A stretch of 64,000 nucleotides of DNA from Bradyrhizobium nitroreducens. Lineage in GTDB: Bacteria; Pseudomonadota; Alphaproteobacteria; Rhizobiales; Xanthobacteraceae. Shown piece after piece: positions 38,168 to 48,370 of this stretch (positions are counted from its first letter, which is position 1; every line of letters begins with the position of its first letter). The stretch lies in the NCBI RefSeq assembly GCF_002776695.1, contig NZ_LFJC01000003.1, positions 1,085,006-1,149,005 on the forward strand. Direction: 5' to 3'. A program made the position numbers and the translations under genes. The notes beneath the pieces were generated by a model. The model saw only the letters and a list, made by a program, of their open reading frames with translations. It ran no database searches and was not told the DNA's origin.

Positions 38168-38915
38168 AGCCTTCACTCTGTCCGAGATAGACCCGGCGGA
38201 CTTCCGGATTGCTCCTGATCTCGTCGGGCGCGCCGTCCGCCAGGAGTCGGCCGTGATGCAGCACCACGACGCGCTTGGACAGGCCCAGCACCATCTTCAT
38301 CTTGTGCTCCACCAGGAGCACGGTGCGCTTGTCGGCGAGCCGCTCCAGCAGCGCGACCATGTCCTTGGTCTCTTCCGGCCCCATGCCGGCGGTCGGCTCG
38401 TCGAGCAGCAGCAGTTCCGGTTCGGAGACCAGTGCGATCGCGATCTCCAGCGCGCGCTGCTGGCCATGGGAGAGGAATTTTGCCAGTTCGCTGCGCCTGG
38501 CGAGCAGCCCGACCGCCTCGAGCGCCGCGTCGGCCCGCGCATGCAGCTCGGTCAGCCGCGTGCGGTTACGCCAGATGTCGTAGCTCACGGTCAGCGCCTG
38601 CGCCGCGACGCGGACGTTCTCGTGCACCGACAGGTCCGGAAAGATGTTGGTGATCTGGTAGGAGCGCGAGATGCCCTGATGCACGAAGCGGTGCTGCGGC
38701 AGGCCGTTCAGCTCGCGTCCCCTGAAGTGCAGCTTGCCCGAGGTCGGGGTCAGCGCGCCCGAGAGGATGTTGAAAAACGTGCTCTTGCCGGCGCCGTTCG
38801 GCCCGATGATCGAGGTGAGCTGTCCCGCCGCGAACGACACGGTGATGCCTTCGAGCGCGACGAAGCCGCCGAACCGTTTGCCGATCCCTTCGGCGCGAAG
38901 CAGTTCGCCGCTCAT
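38160..38915 (-). CDS. livG: Branched-chain amino acid-type ABC transporter ATPase LivG
   Basis: The 251-residue ATPase has Walker A (GPNGAGKST), the insertion NIFPDLSVHENVRVAAQ typical of LivG, and Walker B (LLLLDEPTAGMGPEE). The signature is reduced to LSHGQQRALEIAIAL, the usual LivG form. The ATG overlaps the livM stop by four bases (ATGA). Confidence 0.9.
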
Positions 38916-39910
38916 GGCCGCGCCTTTCCGACGCCGATGACATCCATCAGCGTGCCCCAGATGCCCTTGGGCAGGAACAGCACGAACAGCACGAAGATCG
39001 CGCCGACGACAATCTGCCAATGCGGCGTCCAGAGCGAGATGACGTCCTCCAGGATCAGGAAGCTCGCCGCGCCGACGAAGGGCCCGAAGAAGCTGCGGGC
39101 GCCGCCGAGCAGCACCATCATCACGATCATGCCCGAGGTCTGGTAATGCAGGATGTCCAACGGCACGATCGACAGATGCAGCGCCAGCATGCAGCCGCCG
39201 AGCGAGGAGATGGCGCCCGACAGCATGAACACGACCAGCTTGCTCCGCTCGACGTCATAGCCGCAGGCCCGCGCACGCTGCTCGTTCTCGCGGATCGCCT
39301 CGATGACGGCTCCGAACGGCGAGTTCAGGATGCGCGACTGGAACCACATCGCGAGCGCAGCGAGGGCCATCAGCACGTAATATTTGTTGACGGGATCGAG
39401 GAAATTGACCTGGAGGCCGAACAGGCTGATGCGATCGACGGTGAAGCCGCGCAGGCCGTTCTCGCCGCCAGTGAAGGACGCCGCCTGCAGCGCGACATAA
39501 TAGACCAGCTGGGCCAAAGCGAGCGTCACCATGGAGAAATAGATGCCGCGGGTCCGCGTCGAGACGATGCCGATCGCGGCGGCGAGGCAGGTGCTGAGGG
39601 ACACTGCGATCGGCACCGCCGCGAACCACGGCACGCCATAGCGGCCGATCGCAATGCCGGTGAAATAGGCCCCTGCGCCGAAGAACGCCGCCTGGCCGAA
39701 CGACAGCAGCCCGGTGTAGCCGAACAAGAGATTGTAGCCCATCACCACGACGCCGTAGATCAGGACATTGACCGCGAGCGCCTTGGACGGCAGCAGCCAC
39801 GGCAGCAGGGCCAGCACGACGATCGAGAGCAGCACGCGGTGGTCGAGAATCCGGCCGATCCCGCTTGGCGCAGGCTTGGCGATGACCTCGCCGCTCGATG
39901 GTGACGTCAC
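38912..39910 (-). CDS. livM: Branched-chain amino acid-type ABC transporter permease LivM
   Basis: The 332-residue protein has about ten hydrophobic segments and LivM signatures (NLLFGYTGLLSFGQAAFFGAGAY, AIRENEQRARACGYDV). It starts with GTG overlapping the livH stop. The C-terminus (LFLPKGIWGTL) is typical. Confidence 0.9.
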   Translation of the reverse strand: MTSPSSGEVIAKPAPSGIGRILDHRVLLSIVVLALLPWLLPSKALAVNVLIYGVVVMGYNLLFGYTGLLSFGQAAFFGAGAYFTGIAIGRYGVPWFAAVPIAVSLSTCLAAAIGIVSTRTRGIYFSMVTLALAQLVYYVALQAASFTGGENGLRGFTVDRISLFGLQVNFLDPVNKYYVLMALAALAMWFQSRILNSPFGAVIEAIRENEQRARACGYDVERSKLVVFMLSGAISSLGGCMLALHLSIVPLDILHYQTSGMIVMMVLLGGARSFFGPFVGAASFLILEDVISLWTPHWQIVVGAIFVLFVLFLPKGIWGTLMDVIGVGKARP

Positions 39911-40782
39911 GCCGTCCTCCCTCTCACGCCGAACAGGCCTTGCGGGCGGATCAGAAGCACCACCGCCATCAGTGCGAACATGACGATGGTCGCCATTTCA
40001 GGGGCGAAGAGCGCCACCATGCTGATGGAGATGCCGACCATGAGGCCGGCCACAACCGCCCCGACGATCGAGCCGAGGCCGCCGATCACGGTCACCACGA
40101 AGGCTTCCGCGAGCACGAGCGAGCCCATCTCCGGATTGACGCTGCGCATGGGCCCCGCGAGCACGCCCCCGAGCGCGGCAAGCCCGACGCCGAGTCCGAA
40201 GATCGCAAGCCAGACCCGTCCGATGTCGACACCGAGCACCTGCATGATGGTGGGATCACGCGCACCCGCGCGCACGATCAGGCCGATGCGGGTCTTCTCC
40301 AGGGTCAGCCAGAGCACCAGCAACACAACCGCCACCAGCGCGATGACGAACAGGCGATAGCGCGGGAAGAAGCCGATACCAAGATCGAGCACGCCGATCA
40401 GCTGCGGCGGGGTCGGAAACGGAATGCCGTCGCTGCCGAACACGATGCGCACGCCCTCGACCAGGATGTAGCTGAGGCCGAAGGTGAGCAGCAACGGATC
40501 GTCGATCGAGCGTCCATAGAGCCTGCGGATCAGGACGAACTCGATCAGCATGCCGAAGGCACCGATCAAAACGGGCGCAAGCAGCAGTCCCCACCAGAAG
40601 CTTCCAGTGAGGGACGCCAGATACAGCCCCGCATAGGCCCCGATCATGAACAGCGCGCCGTGGGCGAAATTCACCACCCCGAGCATGCCGAACACGATCG
40701 TCAGTCCAAGCCCAGTGATCACCAGGACCGCCCCAAGGGCGATCCCGGAGAGAAGCTGCATGATGATCAGCGACAGGTCCAT
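39907..40782 (-). CDS. livH: Branched-chain amino acid-type ABC transporter permease LivH
   Basis: The 291-residue membrane protein shows LivH signatures: GLGLTIVFGMLGVVNFAHGALFMIGAY near the N-terminus, GARDPTIMQVLGVDIGRVW, and LIRPQGLFG at the end. It lies 12 bases after the binding-protein gene and overlaps livM by four bases. Confidence 0.92.
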   Translation of the reverse strand: MDLSLIIMQLLSGIALGAVLVITGLGLTIVFGMLGVVNFAHGALFMIGAYAGLYLASLTGSFWWGLLLAPVLIGAFGMLIEFVLIRRLYGRSIDDPLLLTFGLSYILVEGVRIVFGSDGIPFPTPPQLIGVLDLGIGFFPRYRLFVIALVAVVLLVLWLTLEKTRIGLIVRAGARDPTIMQVLGVDIGRVWLAIFGLGVGLAALGGVLAGPMRSVNPEMGSLVLAEAFVVTVIGGLGSIVGAVVAGLMVGISISMVALFAPEMATIVMFALMAVVLLIRPQGLFGVRGRTA

Positions 40783-40794
40783 CTCAGCAAAGCT

Positions 40795-42036
40795 TCAGGT
40801 GGCGTGGCCGAGCTCGCTGCAGCTGCGCAGCATGTCGTCCGAGCCGGTGTCGTTGGCGAGAATGGCGAACAGATCGTTGTCGTTCGCCATGGCCGCCTTC
40901 TTCTTGGACTCCAGTACCAGCACCGACTGCACCGACTGATGGTCGCATTTGCGGTAGTGCTGCGGGCCCTTGGTCAGATCATATTGCAGCTTCTCCAGCG
41001 CATCGATCACCTTGTCGGTGTCGGTGCCGCCGGCGGTCTGCATCGCGGCCAGCAGGGAGCCGACGCCGGAATAGCCGTAGGCACCGTAATCGGTCGGGAT
41101 CGCGCCGCCATTGGCGGCCTTGAACGCCGCGTTGAACGCGCCTGCCGACTTGCTCTGCGCCTCCAGGCCCCAATAATAATTGGCGCCGCCGACCACGCCC
41201 TCGAACACGTCGGGACCGACCGCCAGCCGCTGATTGTGCAGAATGACCGGCACGACGATCTTCATCTGCTGCTTGACGCCGAAATCCACCGCCTGCTTGA
41301 TCGCATTGGCCTGGTCGCGGCCGAAATTGGAGATGCACAGCACATCCGGCCGCATCGACATCAGGCGCGGCATGAAGGTGGAGTAATCCGCCGCGCCAAA
41401 CGGATGCAGGATCTCGCCGACATTGTCCGCGCCGATCGCAGCCTGCGCGCGCTTGAAGCCGCGCAGCATCTCATGGCCATAGGCATAGTCGGCGACGAGA
41501 TGGGCGACCTTCATGCCCTTCTTCAGGGCCTGCCGCGCCACCGCCGCCGTCGTCATGTGCGGGTTCAGGGCTTCGTGGAAGGTATATTTGCTGAAGTCCT
41601 TGGCTTCGTTGATGGTGTCGGACTGGCTGATGGATACGTAGATCACGCCGCGGGCGCGGGTGACCTCGTTGACCGCGAGCTGCACGGCGCTGGAGAGCGC
41701 GCCGACCACTGCATGAACCTTGTCCTTCTCGATCAGCTCGAGCGTACGGGTCGCGGCCTCGCCGGCATTGAGCTTGTCGTCGCGCACGAGCAGCTCGACC
41801 TTGCGGCCGCCGATGCCGCCCTTGTCGTTGACGAGCTTGACGGCGAGCTCGGCGCATTTGACCTGATCGCGTGCCTCCGCGGCGAACGGGCCGGTGAGCG
41901 GCGTCGGGAAGCCGATCCGGATCGTCTCGTCTGCGGCGCGGCCCAGGCGAGGCATGGCGAGCAGCGCCGCGCCGGCCGAGAGGCCGGCGAGCGCGGTGCG
42001 GCGGGTTATCTTCGACGTTGAGCCGGATGTGGACAT
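40795..42036 (-). CDS. Branched-chain-type ABC transporter binding protein (Tat leader)
   Basis: The 413-residue periplasmic protein has a twin-arginine leader (SKITRRTALAGLSAGAALLA) and the type I periplasmic-binding fold (IRIGFPTPLTGPFAAEARDQ, NDKGGIGGRKVELLVRDD, VGALSSAVQLAVNEVTRARGV). GGAGG precedes the ATG at 42036; an ATG four codons earlier lacks spacing. In such Liv systems ligands range from amino acids to urea, aromatic acids and others. Linkage to a molybdenum hydroxylase points to a heterocyclic or aromatic ligand here, by inference. Confidence 0.88.
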   Translation of the reverse strand: MSTSGSTSKITRRTALAGLSAGAALLAMPRLGRAADETIRIGFPTPLTGPFAAEARDQVKCAELAVKLVNDKGGIGGRKVELLVRDDKLNAGEAATRTLELIEKDKVHAVVGALSSAVQLAVNEVTRARGVIYVSISQSDTINEAKDFSKYTFHEALNPHMTTAAVARQALKKGMKVAHLVADYAYGHEMLRGFKRAQAAIGADNVGEILHPFGAADYSTFMPRLMSMRPDVLCISNFGRDQANAIKQAVDFGVKQQMKIVVPVILHNQRLAVGPDVFEGVVGGANYYWGLEAQSKSAGAFNAAFKAANGGAIPTDYGAYGYSGVGSLLAAMQTAGGTDTDKVIDALEKLQYDLTKGPQHYRKCDHQSVQSVLVLESKKKAAMANDNDLFAILANDTGSDDMLRSCSELGHAT

Positions 42037-42058
42037 GATTTCCTCCAATTGTCTTTTT

Positions 42059-44434
42059 CTAGAAACGCTTCAGGGCTTTCAGGACTTTGGCGGGCGTGAT
42101 CGGGATCGAATTGATCGTCGCACCGAACGGCGCGAGCGCATCGTTGACGGCATTGAGCACGCAGGCCGAGGCCGCCGCGGTGCCCGCTTCGCCAACGCCC
42201 TTGGCACCGAGCACGGTGTCGGCGGTCGGCGTCTCGACATGGGCGATGACGATGTCGGGCATCTCCACCGACATCGGCACCAGATAGTCGGCGAGCGAGC
42301 CGTTCACGAGCTGGCCGGTCTCGCTGTAGCGGCACTCCTCGAACAGCGCTGCGCCCAGCCCTTGCACGATGCCGCCGCGGAGCTGTTCGTCGACCAGCAT
42401 CGGATTGATGACGCGGCCGCAATCCTCGACGATGAAATGCTTCAGGAGCTTGATGAGCCCGGTCTCGACATCGACCTCCAGCGCGCAGCCCTGGATGCCG
42501 TTGGTGAAGGCAAAGGGATAGCCCTGCGGCGCGAAATGATGGCTCACGGTCAGCTGCGCCTGTGTGCCGGGCGGCAAGGTGTCAGAGCGGAAATAGGCGA
42601 TGCGCGCGATCTCGGCGATCGGCAAACGGGGCTTGCGCGTCGCAGCGTCCACGACCTCGCCGTCGACGATGTCGAGCGCCGCTGGCTGCTCCTGCAGAAT
42701 GAGTGCGGCGATCTCCAGGATGTTGCGCTTGAGCGCGCGCGTGGCCTGCAGCGCGGTCTCGCCACCGATGCCGGCACCGCGGCAGGCCCAGGTCGCACCG
42801 CCATGCGGTGTCACCTCGGTATCTCCAGTGACGACCTTGACGTGCTCCTGCGCGATACCGAGCTGATCGGCCACGATCTGGCTGATGATCGCTTCGGTGC
42901 CCTGTCCCTGCTCGGTCACCGAGATCATGCAGCGGACCTCGCCCGACGGAGTCAGGCTCAGTATCGCACCGTCCTGCGAGGAGATGCGCGCGCCCCCGAC
43001 GCCGTAGAAAGCCGGACTGGGATTGGTGATCTCGACGAAGGTCGCAATGCCGATACCGCGATGGATGCCGCGCTTGCGCAGATCCGCCTGCTCGGCGCGC
43101 AGCGTGGGATAATCCATCATCTCGTGCAGGCGCTTCAGGCAGGCCTGGTGCGATAGCGCCTCGAAACGGTAGCCGGTCGGCGAGGTCTGCGGATAGGCGT
43201 CATCGGCGATCACGTTCTGCGCACGGATCGCGAAGGGATCGAGACCCAGCTTCGCTGCGGCCATGTCGACCAGACGCTCGGTGACGGCGCAGGCGATGGG
43301 ATGCCCGACGGCGCGGTACTGGCTGGTCTGGACCTTGTTCTGGAAGATCACCTCGAGCGTGGCGCGATAGTTCTTGAAGCGATAGGGCGCGCCGATCAGG
43401 CGGATCACCTGGTTGCCCTCGACCACGCTGGTGCGCGGATAGGTCGAGAAGGCGCCGATCGCAGTCAGGTCCTCAACATCCATCGCCAGAATCCCGCCCT
43501 TGGCGTCGAGCGCCATGCGGGCACGGACGCGGTGGTCGCGGGCGTGGATGTCCGAGACGAAGGACTCCATGCGGTCGGCAACGTATTTCACGGGGCGACC
43601 GAGCAGGATCGAGAGGCCGACCACCGCCATGTCTTCGTGATAGACATGCAGCTTCATCCCGAAGGAGCCGCCGATATCGGTGGTGATGACGCGGACACGC
43701 GCTTCCGGGATGTTGTAGTGCCGCGAATAGAGATCCTGGAACTGATAAGGCGTCTGCGTACCATGATGCACGGTAAGCATGCCGGCAGAAGGATCGTAAT
43801 CGGCGACGATCGCACGCGGCTCCAGCGTCACCGCGGTGTGGCGGCCGAAGCAAAACTCCTCCTCCACCACATGGGCCGCATGCGCAAAGGCCTCGTCGAC
43901 GGCGCCGCTGTCAAGCTGGCTGCGGAAGCAGGTGTTATTGGCGCTGTCGGGATTGACCAGCGCCGCGCCGGCCTGTCGCGCGCTATCGATATCGACGACC
44001 GCCGGAAGATCAGCGTAATCGACCTCGATCAGCTCCAGTGCATCCTCGGCGATCGCCCGGCTCTCGGCGACGACTGCCACCACCGCCTGCCCGGCCCAGA
44101 CCACGCGATCCAGCGGCAACGGCCATTGCGGCGCGGAGGTCATGCCCTTGAAATGGTCGAGCGTCCCTGTCCACGGTGTGCAGATTTTTGCAAGATCCGC
44201 TCCCGTGGCGACGAGATGCACGCCTTCGACCGCGCGTACCCGCTCGGAGTTGATCGCAACGATCTTCGCATGCGCATGCGGGCTGCGCAGGAACGCGGCG
44301 TAGAGCATGCGCGGCAGCTTGAGGTCGCTGACATAGCGCCCGCGACCGGCCAGCAGCCGCTTGGCGTTCGGGCGCGGCACGGAGCGGCCGATATAGGAAT
44401 TCGGGCGATCGAGCGAGGTCAGCGGCGCGCTCAT
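42059..44434 (-). CDS. Molybdenum hydroxylase large (molybdopterin) subunit, xanthine dehydrogenase family
   Basis: The 791-residue cytosolic subunit has the family's N-terminal domain (GRGRYVSDLKLPRMLYAAFLRSPHAHAKI), molybdopterin motifs (GGSFGMK, EQGQGTEAII) and the catalytic Glu in GAKGVGEAG. The active-site loop reads SQYRAVGHP, which is neither the AYxCSFR of true CO dehydrogenase nor the AYRGAGR of common type II forms. It should hydroxylate a carbon next to nitrogen or an aldehyde using water. The substrate is unknown. Its start overlaps the small subunit gene by four bases. Confidence 0.9.
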   Translation of the reverse strand: MSAPLTSLDRPNSYIGRSVPRPNAKRLLAGRGRYVSDLKLPRMLYAAFLRSPHAHAKIVAINSERVRAVEGVHLVATGADLAKICTPWTGTLDHFKGMTSAPQWPLPLDRVVWAGQAVVAVVAESRAIAEDALELIEVDYADLPAVVDIDSARQAGAALVNPDSANNTCFRSQLDSGAVDEAFAHAAHVVEEEFCFGRHTAVTLEPRAIVADYDPSAGMLTVHHGTQTPYQFQDLYSRHYNIPEARVRVITTDIGGSFGMKLHVYHEDMAVVGLSILLGRPVKYVADRMESFVSDIHARDHRVRARMALDAKGGILAMDVEDLTAIGAFSTYPRTSVVEGNQVIRLIGAPYRFKNYRATLEVIFQNKVQTSQYRAVGHPIACAVTERLVDMAAAKLGLDPFAIRAQNVIADDAYPQTSPTGYRFEALSHQACLKRLHEMMDYPTLRAEQADLRKRGIHRGIGIATFVEITNPSPAFYGVGGARISSQDGAILSLTPSGEVRCMISVTEQGQGTEAIISQIVADQLGIAQEHVKVVTGDTEVTPHGGATWACRGAGIGGETALQATRALKRNILEIAALILQEQPAALDIVDGEVVDAATRKPRLPIAEIARIAYFRSDTLPPGTQAQLTVSHHFAPQGYPFAFTNGIQGCALEVDVETGLIKLLKHFIVEDCGRVINPMLVDEQLRGGIVQGLGAALFEECRYSETGQLVNGSLADYLVPMSVEMPDIVIAHVETPTADTVLGAKGVGEAGTAAASACVLNAVNDALAPFGATINSIPITPAKVLKALKRF

Positions 44435-44955
44435 GCCGCACCTCCGCCTTTGCTGCGCGCTTTCGCCACCGCGTCGATGGCATCGACGATGGTCTCATAG
44501 CCGGTGCAGCGGCAGTAATTGCCCGACAGCGCATCGCGGATCTCCTCGCGGTTCGGCTGCGTCACCCGCGACAGCAGCTCCTGCGCGTTGACCAGCATAC
44601 CCGGCGTGCAGAAGCCGCACTGCAGCGCGTTGCGGCGATGGAATTCGGCCTGGAGGTCCGCGATCACACCGCTCTCCGACAGCCCTTCGATGGTGTCGAT
44701 GGTCGCGCCGTCGGCCTGCACCGCAAAGACCAGGCAGGAATGCACGGCGCGGCCGTCGATCTGCACCAGGCAGGCACCGCAGGCGCCCATCTCGCAGCCG
44801 GCATGCGTACCCGTCAGCTCGAGCTTGTCGCGCAGGCAATCGACCAGCGTGTCACGCGGCGCGACCTCGCAGGTCACCTTGCGGCCGTTGACAATGAGGC
44901 GAACGCGCACCGTCTCGTCGGCCTCGTCCAGCAGGGTTTGGTCAAATCCGCTCAT
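44431..44955 (-). CDS. Molybdenum hydroxylase (2Fe-2S) small subunit
   Basis: The 174-residue protein carries two iron-sulfur clusters: GCEMGACGACLVQIDG near residue 55 and CGFCTPGMLV with NYCRCTGYETI toward the C-terminus. It transfers electrons from the molybdenum subunit to the FAD subunit encoded just upstream. It overlaps both neighbours by four bases. Confidence 0.92.
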   Translation of the reverse strand: MSGFDQTLLDEADETVRVRLIVNGRKVTCEVAPRDTLVDCLRDKLELTGTHAGCEMGACGACLVQIDGRAVHSCLVFAVQADGATIDTIEGLSESGVIADLQAEFHRRNALQCGFCTPGMLVNAQELLSRVTQPNREEIRDALSGNYCRCTGYETIVDAIDAVAKARSKGGGAA

Positions 44956-45812
44956 GCGCCTTCTCCGAGACGTCCGAGCAGACGGCCAAGCAGCACGCGG
45001 GCAAGATGCAGCCGCATCGCCGGCGGCACCTCGTCACTGTCAAGCGGAGCGAGATCGCCTTCGAGCGCTCCTTGTGCTGCGGCAATGCGTTCGGGATCGA
45101 GACTCGATCCGATCAAGGTCGCTTCGGCCCCCTTCACCCGCGTCGGCGTATTGCCGACCGAGAAGAACGAGATGCGGATGTCGTCGATGCGCTCGCCGGT
45201 GAAGGTTGCAACCATCCCGCAGCCGACCAGCGCATAATCCCCACGCCGCCGCGCCAGCTCGTCGAACGCGAAGCGCTGATCGGCCTTGAACAGCGGAACG
45301 TGGATTGCGGTGATCAGCTCGCCGGGCTGCAACGCCGTCTCGAACAGATCGATGAAGAAATCGTCGGCCTTGATCCGTCGACGGCCTGAAGGGGCGGCGA
45401 TCTCGATTTCGGCATCCAGCGCCAGCGTCATCGCCGGGAATTCGGAGGCGGGATCGGCGAGCGCGACGCTGCCGCCAAAGGTGCCGCGGTTGCGGATCGC
45501 GGGATGGGCGACGAACGGCGCCGCCGCATGCAGCAGCGGGGCGAATTCGGCAATCAGCGGCTCGCTCAGCATTTCGCAATGGCGCGTCAGCGCGCCGATG
45601 CGCAAATGGCTGCCCTCGCGCCTGACGCCGCGCAGCTCGTCGATGTGGGTGATGTCGATGAGGAGCCGCGGCGCCTGCAGCCGCAGCGACAACGCCGGCA
45701 CCAGGCTCTGGCCGCCGGCAATGAAGCGCGCGTCGTCGCCGGCGCGCGCGTGAGCGTCCAGCGCCTGGTCGATCGTCGCCGCACGAAAATAGCTGAAAGC
45801 CCTCGCCTTCAC
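44952..45812 (-). CDS. Molybdenum hydroxylase FAD-binding medium subunit
   Basis: The 286-residue subunit opens with ARAFSYFRAATIDQAL and has the FAD motifs FIAGGQSLVPALSLRL and TFGGSVALADPASEFPA. It delivers electrons to NAD or another acceptor. An ATG exists at 45869, but it lies within an operator-like palindrome; GAGGAAAC stands before the GTG at 45812, so I start there. It is the first gene of the eight-gene operon. Confidence 0.88.
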   Translation of the reverse strand: MKARAFSYFRAATIDQALDAHARAGDDARFIAGGQSLVPALSLRLQAPRLLIDITHIDELRGVRREGSHLRIGALTRHCEMLSEPLIAEFAPLLHAAAPFVAHPAIRNRGTFGGSVALADPASEFPAMTLALDAEIEIAAPSGRRRIKADDFFIDLFETALQPGELITAIHVPLFKADQRFAFDELARRRGDYALVGCGMVATFTGERIDDIRISFFSVGNTPTRVKGAEATLIGSSLDPERIAAAQGALEGDLAPLDSDEVPPAMRLHLARVLLGRLLGRLGEGA

Positions 45813-45862
45813 TGCCGTTTCCTCAGAGATCCATCGGCTCATCAGCCGGGAGGCCAGATTTG

Positions 45863-45930
45863 TAACCATCTGGTCTCAAAATCCTGACACGGCGTCGGGA
45901 GGTGGTCAACAGGAAATGACCATTTGGTCA
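45863..45930. promoter_or_regulatory. Two related palindromic operators between the hydroxylase operon and its TetR-type regulator
   Basis: TGACCATTTGGTCA (45917-45930) is a perfect 14-base palindrome. TAACCATCTGGTCT (45863-45876) is a near match in the same gap, and the two share flanks in opposite orientation (ATTTGTRACCA). Their centres are 54 bases apart. This fits binding of two TetR-type dimers controlling both directions. Confidence 0.75.
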
Positions 45931-45981
45931 CAAATGCGCCTTGGGCTATGAAGGCTTTGAGACGTGCGATTCAGCGACGAA

Positions 45982-46689
45982 ATGGCCCGAAAGACGCAGA
46001 GAACGGCAAAGCGACCGGTCCGGAAGCGGACCGAGACAGGCAGCAGGTCCGCGCCAAAGCGTCGCAACATGCGCGCGGCTGACCGCGAGCGCGCGATCGT
46101 GGAGGAAGCCATCCGCTTCTTCGCCGAGCGCGGCTTCGAGGGCCAGACCCGCGAGCTCGCCAAGCGCATGGGCATCACCCATTCGGCGATCTACCGCCAC
46201 TTTCCGAGCAAGGAGGCGTTGATCGAGCGGGTCTACCAGGAGGTCTATCTCAGCCGCTGGTCGCCCGATTGGGGGGCGATGATCCGCGACCGCTCGCTGT
46301 CACTCGAAGCGCGGCTCACGCGCTTCTATCTCGACTATGTCGAACGCGTGTTCGAGTACAATTGGGTGCGGATCTTCGTCTTCTCGGGCATGAAGTCGTT
46401 CGGCATCACCAGCCGCTATCTCGACATCGTCCGCCGCGAGATCATCGAGCCGGCGGCGGCCGAGCTGCGCTTTGAGCTGAAGCTGCCCGACGCGAAGGCT
46501 CATTCCTTGAGCGAGCGCGAGACCGAGCTGTTCTGGGGCCTGCACGGCCGTATCTTCTATCTCGCCATCCGCAAGTTCATCTATGAGACGCCGATCCCGT
46601 CCGATCTCGACGCGATCGTCCGCGACGCCGTCCAGACCTTCATGGACGGTGCCAAGACGACGATGCCGAAGCTGTTGGCGAGCGGCTAG
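45982..46689 (+). CDS. TetR-family transcriptional regulator
   Basis: The 235-residue protein has a basic N-terminal tail and a TetR helix-turn-helix (REAIVEEAIRFFAERGFEGQTRELAKRMGITHSAIYRHFPSKEALIERVY, residues about 34-85). A long helical ligand-binding domain follows. A GTG six codons earlier is possible. It is divergent from the molybdenum hydroxylase operon, with two palindromes between, so it most likely represses that operon until the substrate or a product binds. Its stop codon directly abuts the hutU stop codon. Confidence 0.88.
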   Translation: MARKTQRTAKRPVRKRTETGSRSAPKRRNMRAADRERAIVEEAIRFFAERGFEGQTRELAKRMGITHSAIYRHFPSKEALIERVYQEVYLSRWSPDWGAMIRDRSLSLEARLTRFYLDYVERVFEYNWVRIFVFSGMKSFGITSRYLDIVRREIIEPAAAELRFELKLPDAKAHSLSERETELFWGLHGRIFYLAIRKFIYETPIPSDLDAIVRDAVQTFMDGAKTTMPKLLASG

Positions 46690-48360
46690 CTACTTTGCAA
46701 GGCTCGGCAGGTCGAGCCCCTTGTCGTGGGCGCAGTCGATCGCGATGTCGTAGCCCGCATCCGCATGGCGCATGACGCCGCTGGCCGGATCGTTCCAGAG
46801 CACGCGCTCGATGCGCTTCGCCGCCTCCGGCGTGCCGTCGGCCACGATCACCATGCCGGCGTGCTGCGAATAGCCGATGCCGACGCCGCCGCCATGATGC
46901 AGCGACACCCAGGTCGCGCCGCTGGCGCAGTTCAGCAGCGCGTTCAGCAAGGGCCAATCGGACACCGCATCCGATCCGTCCTTCATCGCCTCGGTCTCGC
47001 GGTTGGGGCTTGCCACTGAGCCGCTGTCGAGATGATCGCGCCCGATCACGATCGGCGCCTTCAGCTCGCCGCGCGCCACCATCTCGTTGAAGGCGAGCCC
47101 GAGGCGATGGCGGTCGCCGAGGCCGACCCAGCAGATCCGCGCCGGCAGGCCCTGGAACTTGATCCGCTCCTTGGCCATATCGAGCCAGTTGTGCAGATGC
47201 TTGTCGTCGGGCATCAGCTCCTTGACCTTGGCGTCGGTCTTGAAGATGTCCTCGGGATCGCCCGACAGCGCGGCCCAGCGGAACGGCCCGACGCCGCGGC
47301 AGAACAAGGGACGGATATAGGCGGGCACGAAGCCGGGGAAATCGAAGGCGTTCTTCAGGCCCATGTCCTGCGCCATCTGGCGGATGTTGTTGCCGTAGTC
47401 GAGCGTCGGGATGCCCTGGCCATGGAAATCGAGCATGGCCTTGACGTGCTCGACCATCGAGGTCTTCGAGGCGCGCTCCACCGCCTTCGGATCTGACGCG
47501 CGCTTCGCTTCCCATTCGGCGAGGGTCCAGCCCTTCGGCAAGTAGCCGTTGATCGGATCATGCGCGCTGGTCTGGTCGGTGACGATGTCCGGCTTGACGC
47601 CGCGCCGTACCAGCTCCGGGAAGATGTCCGCGGCATTGCCGAGCAGGCCGACCGAGACCGCCTTCTTCGTCTTCGCGGCGTCCGCCATGATCGCCAGCGC
47701 TTCGTCGAGCGTTGCGGCCTGGCGGTCGAGATAACCGGTGCGCAGGCGCATCTCAATCCGGCTCGGCTGGCACTCGACCGCGAGCATCGAGGCGCCGGCC
47801 ATGGTCGCCGCGAGCGGCTGCGCGCCGCCCATGCCGCCAAGGCCGGCAGTGAGGATCCACCTGCCGGCAAGGCTGCCGCCATAATGGCGCCGGCCGACCT
47901 CGACGAAGGTCTCGTAAGTGCCCTGCACGATGCCCTGGCTACCGATATAGATCCAGGATCCGGCCGTCATCTGGCCGTACATCATCAGGCCCTTGCGATC
48001 GAGCTCGTTGAAGTGGTCGAGCGTCGCCCAATGCGGCACGATGTTGGAGTTCGCGATCAGCACGCGCGGCGCATCGGCGTGGGTGCGGAAGACGCCGACC
48101 GGCTTGCCGGATTGGACCAGCAGCGTCTCGTCGCCTTCGAGCTTGCGCAGGGCCGCGACGATCCGGTCAAAACTCTCCCAGTCGCGCGCGGCACGGCCGA
48201 TGCCGCCATAGACCACGAGCTCGCTCGGACGTTCCGCAACATCAGGGTCGAGATTGTTCATCAGCATGCGCAGCGGCGCTTCCGTCAGCCAGCTCTTGGC
48301 GCTGATCTCGCTGCCGCGGGGGGCGCGAATGGTGCGGTCGTTATCCAGTCGGCGGTTCAT
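46690..48360 (-). CDS. hutU: Urocanate hydratase
   Basis: The 556-residue enzyme shows the urocanase pattern: [74 protein letters not shown] and the NAD-binding [14 protein letters not shown]. The catalytic Cys lies in the ARICWVG region. It converts urocanate to imidazolonepropionate. AGGGGCTCCC precedes the ATG at 48360, ten bases after the hutH stop. It is third in the hutI-hutH-hutU transcript. Confidence 0.97.
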   Translation of the reverse strand: MNRRLDNDRTIRAPRGSEISAKSWLTEAPLRMLMNNLDPDVAERPSELVVYGGIGRAARDWESFDRIVAALRKLEGDETLLVQSGKPVGVFRTHADAPRVLIANSNIVPHWATLDHFNELDRKGLMMYGQMTAGSWIYIGSQGIVQGTYETFVEVGRRHYGGSLAGRWILTAGLGGMGGAQPLAATMAGASMLAVECQPSRIEMRLRTGYLDRQAATLDEALAIMADAAKTKKAVSVGLLGNAADIFPELVRRGVKPDIVTDQTSAHDPINGYLPKGWTLAEWEAKRASDPKAVERASKTSMVEHVKAMLDFHGQGIPTLDYGNNIRQMAQDMGLKNAFDFPGFVPAYIRPLFCRGVGPFRWAALSGDPEDIFKTDAKVKELMPDDKHLHNWLDMAKERIKFQGLPARICWVGLGDRHRLGLAFNEMVARGELKAPIVIGRDHLDSGSVASPNRETEAMKDGSDAVSDWPLLNALLNCASGATWVSLHHGGGVGIGYSQHAGMVIVADGTPEAAKRIERVLWNDPASGVMRHADAGYDIAIDCAHDKGLDLPSLAK

Positions 48361-48370
48361 GGGAGCCCCT

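Noticed and set aside
42059..45812. Carbon monoxide dehydrogenase (CoxMSL)
   Set aside because: The active-site loop lacks the Cys-containing AYxCSFR motif of form I CO dehydrogenase, and no cox accessory genes are present; only the family assignment is kept.
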